Source: Methyloceanibacter caenitepidi (lineage in GTDB: Bacteria; Pseudomonadota; Alphaproteobacteria; Rhizobiales; Methyloligellaceae). Taken from it: DNA of 64,000 nt. This document shows positions 1-9,027 of this stretch, piece after piece. Below the pieces are notes generated by a model that saw only the letters and a list, made by a program, of their open reading frames with translations, made no database searches and was not told the origin of the DNA. The stretch spans positions 1,488,001-1,552,000 of the forward strand of contig NZ_AP014648.1 in assembly GCF_000828475.1 (NCBI RefSeq), given 5' to 3'. A program made the position numbers and the translations under genes. The stretch's first letter is position 1. Each line of letters starts with the position of its first letter.

Positions 1-2
1 CC

Positions 3-161
3 GATCTGAGTGCGAGGAAGCGGTCCTACGCCAGAGAGCTTCTGCGGCGGCGCTACGACTCGAAAGGCAAGCATGCATGGCGAAAACTCTGGGTCGGGAC
101 GCTCTATTGGCTGGGCTCGTGCCGCGCCGCGCTTTCCCGACGGCTTTCAGGCGCGCGATGA
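3..161 (+). CDS. C-terminal end of an unidentified protein (partial)
   Basis: The frame is open from the left edge to a TGA at 159-161 and encodes about 52 residues rich in Lys, Arg and Trp (RYDSKGKHAWRKLW is a typical stretch). A basic, aromatic tail like this is unlike the low-complexity Ala/Arg/Pro translation of the shadow frames here, and a stem-loop follows at 190-213. I read it as the 3' end of a rightward gene whose body is outside the window. No family can be named, and it could still be a chance open frame. Confidence 0.3.
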   Translation, partial: DLSARKRSYARELLRRRYDSKGKHAWRKLWVGTLYWLGSCRAALSRRLSGAR

Positions 162-181
162 AACCTCAACCGGCCGTACCA

Positions 182-213
182 ACAAAGAAGGGGCAGCCCG
201 TTGGGGCCGCCCC
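182..213 (-). terminator. Intrinsic terminator after csbD-like gene
   Basis: The arms GGGGC-A-GCCC (190-199) and GGGC-C-GCCCC (204-213) pair around the loop GTTG. On the minus strand the hairpin is followed by TTCTTTGTT. It lies about 30 bases after the stop of the leftward CsbD gene and may also serve the rightward fragment ending at 161. Confidence 0.6.
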
Positions 214-242
214 TTTGGATAGGAGGGGGGACGTGAGCGATG

Positions 243-446
243 CTATCCCGAGATGCTTTTCATCCAATCGTCGACTTGGCGTTCCGCCTCTTCTTTGGCC
301 ACGCCATAGCGCTCTTGCACCTTGCCCACGAGCTCGTCGCGGCGACCTTCGACGACATCAAGGTCGTCGTTGGTCAAATTGCCCCATTTCTGTTGCGCCT
401 TGCCGCGCAATTGCTTCCAGTTTCCTTCGATCTGATCCCAATTCAT
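243..446 (-). CDS. CsbD family stress-response protein
   Basis: A 67-residue protein of the CsbD family: small, soluble, highly charged proteins induced by general stress in many bacteria, with no known enzymatic activity. The family signature is at the N-terminus (MNWDQIEGNWKQLRGKAQQK) followed by the conserved acidic/Gly segment GKVQERYG near residue 40. The start at 446 is chosen over upstream in-frame ATGs because AAGGAGG lies 10 bases before it and the family always begins at this point. Length is normal. It is a single-gene unit with its own terminator, and divergent from the cyclase gene, so the two may share a regulatory region. Confidence 0.9.
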   Translation of the reverse strand: MNWDQIEGNWKQLRGKAQQKWGNLTNDDLDVVEGRRDELVGKVQERYGVAKEEAERQVDDWMKSISG

Positions 447-587
447 TTCCTTCGATCCTCCTTGCGATGCAGTTGAATGCTTTGAGAACATCAAAGGTGC
501 TGTCATGTTCCCTCCGATTTTGGGACGCACGGAACCGGAGCAGCCGCATAGGAATTGTCAGTGCAAGGTCCTGCAGGGTGAGTGCAG

Positions 588-1520
588 ATGTCACACGATT
601 CGAAAGATCTAATGGAACCGGTACCAACATCGCCGCGCATCGAACGAAAGCTCGTCGTCATACTGGCCGCTGACGTGGTGCGTTTCTCGTCTCACATGGA
701 GCATGACGAGGAGCGAACGCTGCAACTTCTTACGGAGCGTCGGAAGCTGATCGATGAGCTTATAGAGGCTCATGCCGGTCGCATCACGGGCACCGCCGGC
801 GACAGTGTGGTCGCGGAGTTTGCGAGCGCCGTGAATGCCGTCGACTGCGCCGTGAAGATCCAGCGCAACATCATGCGTGTGAACGCCAAGGAGGGTGAAC
901 ATGGCGGCCTGTCCTTCCGTATCGGCGTGAACGTAGGAGACGTCATGGTCAAGGACGCCGACATCTTCGGCGATGGCGTCAATGTCGCCGCGCGCCTCGA
1001 GTCGCTGTCGGAACCGGACGGGGTTTGTCTGTCGCGTGGCGTACATGAATATGTGCGCAAGTTGACGAGCTACGTCTTCGCGGACCTGGGTGAGCAGTAC
1101 GTCAAGAACATCGAGCAGCCGGTACGCGCCTACCGCATCGTGTTCGAGGATGGCGAACCTGTCATGTCCGAAGAGGACGAACCGAGTCAGGAAGCGCTCG
1201 ACGTGGAACCGCATGAGCCACCGGAATACGAGCTCGCGTTTTGGGAAAGCATCCGGGACAGCGATGTCGTTGCTGAGTTCGAGGCGTATCTCGACAAGTA
1301 TCCGGAAGGTGCATTCGCCGCACTCGCCGCCGAGCGACTACGGGCGCTTTCCGAGAAGAAAGACGAGCCGGAGTTGCCTGAGGCGGATCCCGTCGAACTC
1401 GCCTACTGGGAGAGTATCAAGGACAGCGAAAACGCTGCGATGTTCCAGACCTATCTGGAGACCTACGCTGAAGGCGCCTTCGCTGCCATTGCCCGGCTAA
1501 AGGTCGCGCAGCTCGGTTAG
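588..1520 (+). CDS. Class III adenylate/guanylate cyclase with C-terminal repeats
   Basis: A 310-residue soluble cyclase. The catalytic domain spans about residues 20-185: first metal Asp in LAADVV (D29), the GDS turn (D72), and the transition-state pair in GDGVNVAARLE (N132, R136), so the site looks intact. It has no membrane segment or receiver domain. After an acidic linker come two copies of a ~38-residue helical repeat (about 215-253 and 269-307; FWESI(R/K)DS ... YPEGAFAA), a motif otherwise seen in caspase-like and other signalling proteins, likely for protein contacts. ATG 588 is preferred over GTG 582 because AGGGTGAG sits just upstream. It presumably makes cAMP; substrate specificity cannot be read securely. 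Confidence 0.85.
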   Translation: MSHDSKDLMEPVPTSPRIERKLVVILAADVVRFSSHMEHDEERTLQLLTERRKLIDELIEAHAGRITGTAGDSVVAEFASAVNAVDCAVKIQRNIMRVNAKEGEHGGLSFRIGVNVGDVMVKDADIFGDGVNVAARLESLSEPDGVCLSRGVHEYVRKLTSYVFADLGEQYVKNIEQPVRAYRIVFEDGEPVMSEEDEPSQEALDVEPHEPPEYELAFWESIRDSDVVAEFEAYLDKYPEGAFAALAAERLRALSEKKDEPELPEADPVELAYWESIKDSENAAMFQTYLETYAEGAFAAIARLKVAQLG

Positions 1521-1553
1521 CGTCGTCCATCACACCTAAGGAACACAATAAAG

Positions 1554-2393
1554 ATGACGGTCAAACTCGGCTGCAACCTGACCTATGAAGTCACCGCGGA
1601 TACGATTTTCGTTTTCAATGTCGAAGTCGCGCGCTTGGCAGCGAACGCCAACCTAAAGGACACGGTCACGGTCAATCCCGGCGCCAATGTCGAGTTCTAC
1701 GAGAGCCCGGTTCGGAGGAACCGTTATCTGCGCGTTCCGGCCTCCCCAGGGACGTTGTCGCTTCACTACGAGGCGGAGCTTACCCTCGATGTCGTCCGAG
1801 CGGATCCTCAGACGCTGGCCGAAGTGCCGGTCGCCGAGCTTCCGTTCTCACTACTGCCATACCTCTTGCCGACGCGCTTCGTACCCTCGGATCGGGTTGC
1901 CGGTTTCGCTCAGGCGGAGTTCGGCCAGCTCCCCAAAGGTCACCAGAGAGTCAGCGCAATTTGCAATTGGATCAACGATCATATCGCCTACACGCCGGGG
2001 AGCAGCGACGCGGAGACCACGGCGGCGGAGACAATCATGAACCGCGCGGGCGTGTGCCGCGATTTCGCGCATCTCGGGATCACCTTCTGCCGCGCGCTCG
2101 GCATCCCCGCACGCTACGTCACGTGCTACGCATACGGCCTCTCGCCGCCCGATTTTCATGCGGTCTTCGAAGCCTATCTCGGTGACCGCTGGTGGCTGTT
2201 CGATCCGACGCGTCAGGCCGCGCTCGACGGTTTGGTGCGCATCGGTGTCGGACGTGACGCCGCCGAGGTTGCGTTCGCGACGCTCTTTGGCGGTGGAACA
2301 GCCTCGCCACCGGAAGTCTGGATCAATCGGTCGGACCGCACTCCTTCCGATGTGTGGACGACCGACGCTATTAGCCTCGAGGGGCTCTCGTGA
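1554..2393 (+). CDS. Transglutaminase-like cysteine protease family protein
   Basis: A 279-residue cytoplasmic protein with the bacterial transglutaminase N-terminal beta domain (about 1-110) and a papain-like transglutaminase core. The Cys-His-Asp triad is visible: C168 in AGVCRDFAH, H202 in PDFHAVFE and D217 in WWLFDPTR. Members act as proteases or cross-linking enzymes; the substrate is unknown. AAGGAACACAATAAAG precedes the ATG. It follows the cyclase by 33 bases and could be co-transcribed with it. A second, more distant transglutaminase in the window (19927) belongs to the Anbu operon; this one has no such partners. Confidence 0.88.
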   Translation: MTVKLGCNLTYEVTADTIFVFNVEVARLAANANLKDTVTVNPGANVEFYESPVRRNRYLRVPASPGTLSLHYEAELTLDVVRADPQTLAEVPVAELPFSLLPYLLPTRFVPSDRVAGFAQAEFGQLPKGHQRVSAICNWINDHIAYTPGSSDAETTAAETIMNRAGVCRDFAHLGITFCRALGIPARYVTCYAYGLSPPDFHAVFEAYLGDRWWLFDPTRQAALDGLVRIGVGRDAAEVAFATLFGGGTASPPEVWINRSDRTPSDVWTTDAISLEGLS

Positions 2394-2550
2394 CGCGACA
2401 GCGACCGGTTGCATGTTGAAGCGGCAACGATTTGTGCGCTTCGGGTCGAGGAGCAATTCAGGCTGCAGACGGGAGGGGCAAAGACGTCTAAACTCTGACG
2501 CCTGAGCATTTGTAAGGCCGGAGGTTGAGACTTACAAAAGGGGGGGATAG

Positions 2551-3621
2551 ATGGCGATACACCGCAATCTACTTGCTGCCTTGGCGGTAGGGATCACAGG
2601 CTTCGGGGCGGCTGATACTCAGGCGGCTGAGAATGCGAGCGGCTGGTATGCCCTTGGGACAAAGGCATCCATGGCCGGCTTCCTGCCTCCGCCCGGCACC
2701 TATTTCGTCGACGTGAATATGTATTACGAGGGCACTGCGAGCGCCACGTCCGCGGTTGGCGTCGCGTTGCGGGACATCAGCCCGGCGGCGCGGCAGCTCA
2801 ATCTCAAGGGCGAGCTTTTGGTTGAGGCGACCGCCGACGTGACTGGCAAGGTCTACTACAACCTGCCGTCCGTCTTGTGGGTCGCACCCGAGAAGGTGCT
2901 CGGCGGCAATGTCGGCTTCGGTGCGATTGTTCCCTTTGGTACGAAGGACGTTGATCTCGATCTCGACGCCCTCGCGACTCTCAGTCTGGGGCCGCCGATC
3001 AATCGGACCTTCACTCGGGGACAGACCTTCAGCGAAACGGACAGTTCGACCGATTTTGGCGATCCGGTTCTGAACGCGGTCATCGGCTGGCACGAGGGCA
3101 ACTTCCATTGGAACGTGAGCGCGCTCGTCAATGTGCCCATCGGTCCATGGAGCAACAGCAGCAGCTCGAACCTATCCTTCAATCATTGGGGACTCGATAC
3201 GACGGCGGCAGTGACGTGGCTCGACCCGAACATTGGATTGGAGCTCTCCGCGGCGCCTGGCTTTACCTTCAACTGGGAAAATCCCGACACCGATTACACG
3301 ACGGGAACCGAGTTCCATGTCGAGTTCGCGGTCCTGCAGCATTTCTCTCCGAAATTCGCCGTCGGTGTCGCAGGGTTTCACTACCAGCAAGTCACCGGCG
3401 ATAGCGGCGCGGGCGCCAGGCTGGGAGACTTCAAGGGGCGCGTGACGTCGATCGGTCCTGTGATGACGTACAATTTCCAACTCGGAGAGATTCCGGTCAG
3501 CACGCAGCTCATGTGGACGCACGACTTCGATGTCGAAAATCGCCTGAAGGGCGACCTTGGCCTGCTGACGGTATCGCTGCCCCTTTCGGGGAGTTCGCCG
3601 GCGCCGCCGGATATTGAGTGA
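2551..3621 (+). CDS. MetA-pathway-of-phenol-degradation family outer-membrane protein
   Basis: A 356-residue exported protein: signal peptide about 1-26 (AALAVGITGF, cleavage after TQAA), then a sequence of alternating amphipathic strands with many aromatic/Gly turns, the layout of the 'phenol degradation MetA / SphA-like' beta-barrel family. These proteins are thought to admit hydrophobic substrates across the outer membrane; no substrate can be inferred here because no catabolic genes lie nearby. A strong AAAAGGGGGGG ribosome site precedes the ATG. It stands alone, 157 bases after the transglutaminase gene and convergent with the channel gene. Confidence 0.75.
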   Translation: MAIHRNLLAALAVGITGFGAADTQAAENASGWYALGTKASMAGFLPPPGTYFVDVNMYYEGTASATSAVGVALRDISPAARQLNLKGELLVEATADVTGKVYYNLPSVLWVAPEKVLGGNVGFGAIVPFGTKDVDLDLDALATLSLGPPINRTFTRGQTFSETDSSTDFGDPVLNAVIGWHEGNFHWNVSALVNVPIGPWSNSSSSNLSFNHWGLDTTAAVTWLDPNIGLELSAAPGFTFNWENPDTDYTTGTEFHVEFAVLQHFSPKFAVGVAGFHYQQVTGDSGAGARLGDFKGRVTSIGPVMTYNFQLGEIPVSTQLMWTHDFDVENRLKGDLGLLTVSLPLSGSSPAPPDIE

Positions 3622-3776
3622 TCGCCGCGCCGTAGGCTCCAGGTCGCCGCAGGTCCGGGTAGGGTCGAATGCCGAGCCGCGAGCCGGCACCGTTCGAAGC
3701 CGGTCTTGGTCTCCACTGCGAGCCCGACTGTAAAAGCAAGGCGAGCACCGGGCCGGCCGATCGGCTGAAAGCTTGG

Positions 3777-4457
3777 CTAGGGCCGGCGCCGGTCCTCGAT
3801 CTCAAGCGTCACAATCCGCGCCAACAGCGTCGCGGGGTAGAGCTGTCCGACCATGGCTTCCACCAGGACGAGGCTTCGCGCCACAGGATGCAGTGCCGTG
3901 ATGTCGCCTGAGCCGATTCCCGTCAGCGCCCCGAAGCTGAAATAGATCATCGTGTCCGCCAGAGACGCACTGTCCTTTACGATATAGCCGGAGAAGGCAT
4001 TCTCGGACGCGGCGCCGATGAACGTGAAGATCGCGCTGAACGCTAGACCGATGACAAGATAGAGCAGGATAGCGCCCACCACCCGGTGATAGGTCACACG
4101 TCCGGGTGCGAAAACCACGCGTCCCACCTCGCTCATGAGCGCCAGGCTGATCAGCAGCCACGCCGTCGCATCGAGATACACGTCGACCATAGAGGGATGG
4201 AAGTGCCGGCGAACGGAGGCGATGGCCGCGAGCAAGAGGGCGACCAGCAGAGTCCAGAGAGCGACGCGTTTTCCGGACAGGACAAGGACCGCGCCGGTGA
4301 GAACGGTCACGAGCGCGAACCCGATTTCTTGAATACCGGGAATTCTCTCGGCGCGAAGGGGCGCGAGGACGAAGATCAACACTGCAAGCAAGATGGTCAG
4401 CGCCGTAAGCAGTGGGTCTTGCCACCGCTCCCGCAGTTCGCTCATGCTCCGGACCAT
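3777..4457 (-). CDS. Two-pore-type potassium-channel-like membrane protein with altered filter
   Basis: A 226-residue membrane protein with about six hydrophobic segments; the last two flank a pore loop (about 170-200) as in Ion_trans_2 channels. In place of the canonical TVGYGD filter the loop reads TGIGSGDI, so the selectivity-filter Tyr is Ser and the first Thr-Val pair is Gly-Ile. The following HPVARSL is the normal helix start of the family. It may therefore conduct poorly, be less selective, or have another role. No RCK/TrkA domain is present. It is monocistronic and divergent from the SDR gene. Confidence 0.75.
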   Translation of the reverse strand: MVRSMSELRERWQDPLLTALTILLAVLIFVLAPLRAERIPGIQEIGFALVTVLTGAVLVLSGKRVALWTLLVALLLAAIASVRRHFHPSMVDVYLDATAWLLISLALMSEVGRVVFAPGRVTYHRVVGAILLYLVIGLAFSAIFTFIGAASENAFSGYIVKDSASLADTMIYFSFGALTGIGSGDITALHPVARSLVLVEAMVGQLYPATLLARIVTLEIEDRRRP

Positions 4458-4544
4458 AGCGTTTCCCCAATTCCCTGATCACGCCGGCGGCGGACGCGCG
4501 GCACGCGACCGGACTATACTAGGCGTTGGGTCATCGGGGGAGTG

Positions 4545-5891
4545 ATGCAGGCAAGTCAGAGCAAAGCACAAGATGTGGGCGCGAGCGCGCCGCGCGCCGC
4601 TGCCCGGTTGCGCATCCTCGTCCTTGGCGGAACGGGCTTGATCGGCGCGGCGGTGTCGGCGCGGCTCCTGGCCGATGGACATGATGTGGTCAGGCTCGCT
4701 CGTTCCGTCCCTGCGCACGCGGACCGTAGCCGTGCGATCGCAGCCAATATCGCAAAGCTCACGCGGGAAGAGGACTGGTTCCCGTACCTCGAGGGGGTCG
4801 ATGCCGTCGTCAATTGTGCCGGTGTCCTCCAGGACAGCGCACGAGACTCGACCGCGGGCGTTCATCGCGATGGAATGGGCGCGCTGTTTCGGGCGTGCGC
4901 CGCGCGGCAGGTGCGGCGCATCATCCAGATTTCGGCGATAGGCGTGGACAGCCCCAACCCCACGGCATTCTCCCGGACCAAGCAAGAAGGCGACACGCTT
5001 CTCATGGGCTGCGATCTCGACTGGGTGATCCTGCGCCCGGTCGTCGTGATCGGACGGGCGGCCTCTGGCGGGAGTGCTCTGCTGCGGGCGCTTGCTGCGT
5101 TTCCCGTCCTGCCGGTCCCCGCGGACGCAGAGCCCTTCCAGACGGTTCAACTTGATGATCTGACTGAATCGGTGGTCTTCTTCCTGAAGCCCGAGGCGCC
5201 GTCGAAGCTAACGTTGGAAGTCGCGGCGCCGGAGCTTCTGCGCTTCCAAGACGTCGTCGCCGCGTTCCGCCGATGGTTCGGTTGGAAGCCGGCCAGGATC
5301 ATTCGCCCCCCGAAAGTGATCGAGCGCCTCGTCTACAGGCTGGGCGATGCCGTCAGCTGGCTCGGCTGGCGTCCGCCCCTGCGCAGCACGGCCAGGCTGG
5401 AGATCGAACGGGGTGCCGCCGGCGATCCCAGCGCCTGGATCGAGACAACCGGCATCCGCCCGATGTCTCTCGAGGATGGGCTCGCGGCCGAACCGCCCTC
5501 GGTTCAGGAGAGATGGTTTTCGCGGCTCTACCTTGTGAAGCCCGTGGTCTTCGGCGTCTTGGCCCTGTACTGGGTCCTCACGGGTTTGATTGCGCTCGGT
5601 CCCGGATGGCAGGCGGCCGTGGGCCGGTTTAACGCGAGCGGCGTCGGCGCTCTCGGGCCGTGGCTGGTCGTGGCGGGTTCGGTGGCGGATATCGCGGTCG
5701 GGCTGGGGATCGCCTACCGGCGGACGGCGCGGCTAGCGCTTTGGGCCGCGCTGGCGCTGTCCGCCGCCTATCTCGTGGCCGGAACGATCCTTCTGCCGGC
5801 GCTTTGGATCGATCCGCTAGGGCCGCTCATTAAGGTCGTTCCGATTGGCGTACTGATCTTCGTCGCCCTGATGATCCTGGAAGAGCGCTGA
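4545..5891 (+). CDS. SDR/NmrA-type NAD(P)-binding protein fused to a DoxX-like membrane domain
   Basis: A 448-residue fusion. Residues about 20-300 form an atypical short-chain dehydrogenase/NmrA Rossmann domain with the dinucleotide motif LGGTGLIGAAV; the Tyr/Lys catalytic pair is not obvious, as in many complex-I-chaperone-like or sugar-epimerase-like relatives. Residues about 325-445 hold four membrane helices of the DoxX-like type. Such fusions are common in Proteobacteria and of unknown substrate. The start is either GTG 4542 or ATG 4545, next to a GGGGGAG site. Its stop overlaps the DUF2269 start (TGATG), so the two are translationally coupled and probably act together at the inner membrane. 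Confidence 0.82.
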   Translation: MQASQSKAQDVGASAPRAAARLRILVLGGTGLIGAAVSARLLADGHDVVRLARSVPAHADRSRAIAANIAKLTREEDWFPYLEGVDAVVNCAGVLQDSARDSTAGVHRDGMGALFRACAARQVRRIIQISAIGVDSPNPTAFSRTKQEGDTLLMGCDLDWVILRPVVVIGRAASGGSALLRALAAFPVLPVPADAEPFQTVQLDDLTESVVFFLKPEAPSKLTLEVAAPELLRFQDVVAAFRRWFGWKPARIIRPPKVIERLVYRLGDAVSWLGWRPPLRSTARLEIERGAAGDPSAWIETTGIRPMSLEDGLAAEPPSVQERWFSRLYLVKPVVFGVLALYWVLTGLIALGPGWQAAVGRFNASGVGALGPWLVVAGSVADIAVGLGIAYRRTARLALWAALALSAAYLVAGTILLPALWIDPLGPLIKVVPIGVLIFVALMILEER

Positions 5892-6370
5892 TGCTGACCT
5901 ATCTCGCGCTCAAATACCTGCACGTCATCGGGGCTTGCGTCCTCTTGGGGACTGGCGCGGGCATCGCCTTCTTCATGCTGATGGCCCATCGCACCCAGGA
6001 CGCAGGCGTCATTGCCGGGGTGGCGCGCATCGTGGTGATTGCCGACTACCTCTTCACGGCCACGGCGGTTGTCCTGCAGCCGGTGACAGGTTTGGCGCTG
6101 GCGTGGCAGGCGGGGTACGCGCTTCACCAAGGATGGATCGTCGTTTCCGTCCTCCTGTATCTGGCAGTCGGCGCACTGTGGGTGCCCGTGGTGTGGATGC
6201 AGGTGCGTATGCGGGATTTGGCCGCCTCGGCACTGCGGGCGGGGACGCCCCTCCCGCCGCAATACCACACGCTCTTTCGCTGGTGGATCGCGTTCGGCAT
6301 TCCCGCCTTCGCCGCGGTGCTCGTCATCGTTTGGCTGATGATCGCCCGTCCGACGCTGCAGCTTTATTGA
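5891..6370 (+). CDS. DUF2269 family integral membrane protein
   Basis: A 159-residue protein with four hydrophobic helices (about 5-27, 45-75, 80-105, 130-152) and the family's early His (KYLHVIGA, residue 11). DUF2269 proteins are of unknown function but very often follow an SDR/DoxX fusion, as here, where the start overlaps the upstream stop by one base. The conserved His residues suggest haem or metal binding; that is inference only. Length is normal. Confidence 0.85.
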   Translation: MLTYLALKYLHVIGACVLLGTGAGIAFFMLMAHRTQDAGVIAGVARIVVIADYLFTATAVVLQPVTGLALAWQAGYALHQGWIVVSVLLYLAVGALWVPVVWMQVRMRDLAASALRAGTPLPPQYHTLFRWWIAFGIPAFAAVLVIVWLMIARPTLQLY

Positions 6371-6684
6371 GTGGCCCGAAAACGCCATTCCCCGCAGGCG
6401 GGTCCGCCCACGGACCATGGGGGCGGAAATCTGGCGTTGCAGCCTCGCTAACGTCTTAATTTGCGCTTCAAAGTCAACGGATTCGGAGCCTGCAGAGGGG
6501 AGTGGGCCCTCTCGAGCCCGCGGGACCGGGCCCTGGGCATCGGCCCCTCGCTCGTGCTCTAGTGGACTGAAAGGGGGCGCGATTCTAGGATCTGCGCCGG
6601 CCGCCGGCGTGGGCGGTCAAGTTTGGGGGGAAATGCGATGTCGGCGATGCAGCCCATTTCGAGGCCTGGGAGACTCTGCGCCTG
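6371..6684. other. Intergenic region, 314 bases, no gene seen
   Basis: No supported reading frame. A perfect short hairpin GGTCCG-CCCA-CGGACC at 6401-6416 follows the DUF2269 stop but lacks a T tract, so it is at most a weak transcript end. GC-rich inverted segments lie around 6505-6540. The promoter of the exporter gene at 6685 must lie here, but I cannot pick convincing -35/-10 boxes. Confidence 0.4.
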
Positions 6685-8970
6685 ATGTCGGCTGGGTTTG
6701 GCCTTGAGAAGATTGGGCTGCTCGCCCTGCGGTTCCCGCGCGCGACCCTTTTGCTCATTGTCTTGATTACGCTGCCGCTGGCCTACTTCTCGACGAAAGT
6801 CGGCTTCTCGAGCGACATTCGCGAGATCTTTCGTTCCGGGACCGTCGACTATGCCAAGTTCCAGCTGGTCGAAGAGCAATATCCCGACAGCGGACAGGAT
6901 GTTCTGCTGCTCATCCAGTCCGACAACCTCTTCACGGTCAAGAATCTCGAGCGGCTGCGGGATCTCCACCTGGAGCTGAGCTTCGCCAATGGCGTTAGGG
7001 ATGTCGTGTCGATGTTCTCGGCCCGCCATCCGCCGGACAATGCCGGCGGCGCCGAGCCTCTCTTCCCGCCGGAGATTACCGAGGAGGATCTGCCGGAGGC
7101 GAAAGAAGCGATTCTCGACCACCCGCTCGTGGCCAGAAAGCTGCTGTCGCCTGACGGGAAGACCACGCTCTTCGTGATCGCGATGCAGCCTTATCCGGAT
7201 ATCGAAGAACTGCGGGTCGTCGCGCGTGAATTGCGCGATGTGACGGAGCGCATGCTCGAAGGGACCGATATGACGGTCCAGTATTCGGGGCTGTCGTTCT
7301 TGCGCCTCGAAATCGTCTCATCGCTCATGGCCGACCAGATGACCTTCATCTCTGTCGGCTTCCTGATCGTCCTGCTTATCTCCTGGCTCTTCTTTCACAG
7401 CATTACCTATGTCTGCGTCGCAGCGCTTCCATCCGTCGTCGCCGTCATCTGGCTGAGCGGGGTCACGGGTTGGCGCGGAATGGAGGTCGACGTTATGAGC
7501 GGGGTCGTGCCGGCCCTCGTCATCGTGCTCGTGGTGGCGAGCTCGCTCCATCTTCTCTTCAAGGTCAGACGCGAACTCGCCGGGGGCGCCGACGTCTACG
7601 ACGCGGTGGACCGGTCCGTGCGCGAGATCGGGCCTGCCTGCGTGCTGGCCTCGCTGACGACGGCCATTGCGCTGTTCTCGCTGACCCTTGTGCCGCTGAA
7701 GATCGTGGCGGGCTTCGGCCTCACGGCGGCGATCGGGACCGCGATTGCGTACCTTGTCACCATCACGGTCGTGCCGTCGCTAGCCTTTCTGCTCCTCAGC
7801 CGTGTGAAGAGGAAAAAGTCGCTGGGGAATAAAGCCGACCTGGCCTTCGGCGCGGCAAGCCGTTGTTGCCACGGCGTTGCGCATTTCGCGCTGGTGCGGC
7901 CGCGGTTGGTGCTCGGGTGCGGTCTCGTCCTCTTGGTCGGCGCCGGCATTCTCTATGCGCAGATCAGTCCGCGCTACCAATATCGGGAATACCTGCCCGA
8001 ACGCAGCCCGGCGCATCTCGCCATGAATGCCATCGACGACCGGCTTGCGGGAACCGAGAACATCTTCGTCCATATTCAGATGCCGCCGGGCACGCGGATC
8101 GACAGTCCCGAGAGCGCGGAGCTCGTGAAGAAGGTCGATGCGATCGTCGCCGGGTTGCCTTTGGTTCGCAGCGTGACGTCGCTCTATGGCATCGAAAGTT
8201 GGGCGGTTGCCGGCGAGATGACTGAAGACAGGTTCTTCAGCCTGCTCCAGGAAGCCAAGACGCCGCTCATGGACAGAATCCTGTCGGTAGACGACAACTC
8301 GACGCTCGTCACCGGATATTTCCCGGGCACCGATGCCGCGGACCTTCTTCCGGTGGTGAAGGAACTGGAAGGCAAGCTCGACAAATTGCGCGCCGCCTAT
8401 CCGAACGTCGTCTTCACCGCGACGAGCCTCTCGGTTCTATCCGCGAAAGCCAGCTACGAGATGATCGCCCAGTTGAACAGAAGCCTTCTTCTGGCAATCT
8501 GCCTCAACATCATGCTTGTCGGTCTGGTGTTCCGCTCGGTGCGCGCGGGCCTCTACTGTATTTTGCCCAATCTGCTTCCGATCATGGTTGTCGCCGGGTT
8601 CCTCTACCTTTCCGGGTTGGGCTTGCAGTTCACCAGCGTCGTCGCCTTCACGATCGGGTTTGGTATCGCGGTCGACAACACGATCCACATCCTCAACTAC
8701 TACGGGCTGATGCGCTCTCATGGCCGGGCCGTCGGACCCGCACTCGAGGAAACGCTGACCACCATCGGGCCGGTTCTGACGGTCGGGACGGTAGTTTTGA
8801 TCTCCGGATTCGCCGCGACACTCCTGAGTCAGCTGCCGAATCTGCGCCTTTTCGGCGAAGTTGCGATTATGTTGCTTGCCACAGCCCTGTTGGCGAACTT
8901 ACTGATACTCCCCGCGACGATTGCAATCCTGGAAGGTGGTCCGCTAAAGAAGAGCGGATCGCGGCATTGA
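6685..8970 (+). CDS. MMPL/RND-family exporter (HpnN-like)
   Basis: A 761-residue inner-membrane transporter with the duplicated RND layout: one helix (about 18-35), a periplasmic loop, a five-helix bundle (about 220-370), a second single helix (about 410-430), a second loop and a final helix bundle (about 595-750). It is about 300 residues shorter than AcrB-type pumps and groups by layout with MMPL/HpnN lipid exporters. The motif GFGIAVDNTIHILNYY (about 655-670) carries the proton-relay Asp expected in the second half. Cargo is unknown; hopanoids are possible by family, but no hopanoid genes are nearby. It is followed by a small exported protein gene. Confidence 0.82.
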   Translation: MSAGFGLEKIGLLALRFPRATLLLIVLITLPLAYFSTKVGFSSDIREIFRSGTVDYAKFQLVEEQYPDSGQDVLLLIQSDNLFTVKNLERLRDLHLELSFANGVRDVVSMFSARHPPDNAGGAEPLFPPEITEEDLPEAKEAILDHPLVARKLLSPDGKTTLFVIAMQPYPDIEELRVVARELRDVTERMLEGTDMTVQYSGLSFLRLEIVSSLMADQMTFISVGFLIVLLISWLFFHSITYVCVAALPSVVAVIWLSGVTGWRGMEVDVMSGVVPALVIVLVVASSLHLLFKVRRELAGGADVYDAVDRSVREIGPACVLASLTTAIALFSLTLVPLKIVAGFGLTAAIGTAIAYLVTITVVPSLAFLLLSRVKRKKSLGNKADLAFGAASRCCHGVAHFALVRPRLVLGCGLVLLVGAGILYAQISPRYQYREYLPERSPAHLAMNAIDDRLAGTENIFVHIQMPPGTRIDSPESAELVKKVDAIVAGLPLVRSVTSLYGIESWAVAGEMTEDRFFSLLQEAKTPLMDRILSVDDNSTLVTGYFPGTDAADLLPVVKELEGKLDKLRAAYPNVVFTATSLSVLSAKASYEMIAQLNRSLLLAICLNIMLVGLVFRSVRAGLYCILPNLLPIMVVAGFLYLSGLGLQFTSVVAFTIGFGIAVDNTIHILNYYGLMRSHGRAVGPALEETLTTIGPVLTVGTVVLISGFAATLLSQLPNLRLFGEVAIMLLATALLANLLILPATIAILEGGPLKKSGSRH

Positions 8971-9027
8971 TGGCTGATTGGGGGCTTTAGCCATCGTGCC
9001 TTGTGGGCATTGAGCGGAGGTACATTT

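Noticed and set aside
10..673. Rightward frames over the csbD region
   Set aside because: They are antisense to the CsbD gene and its terminator and end inside the cyclase in another frame.
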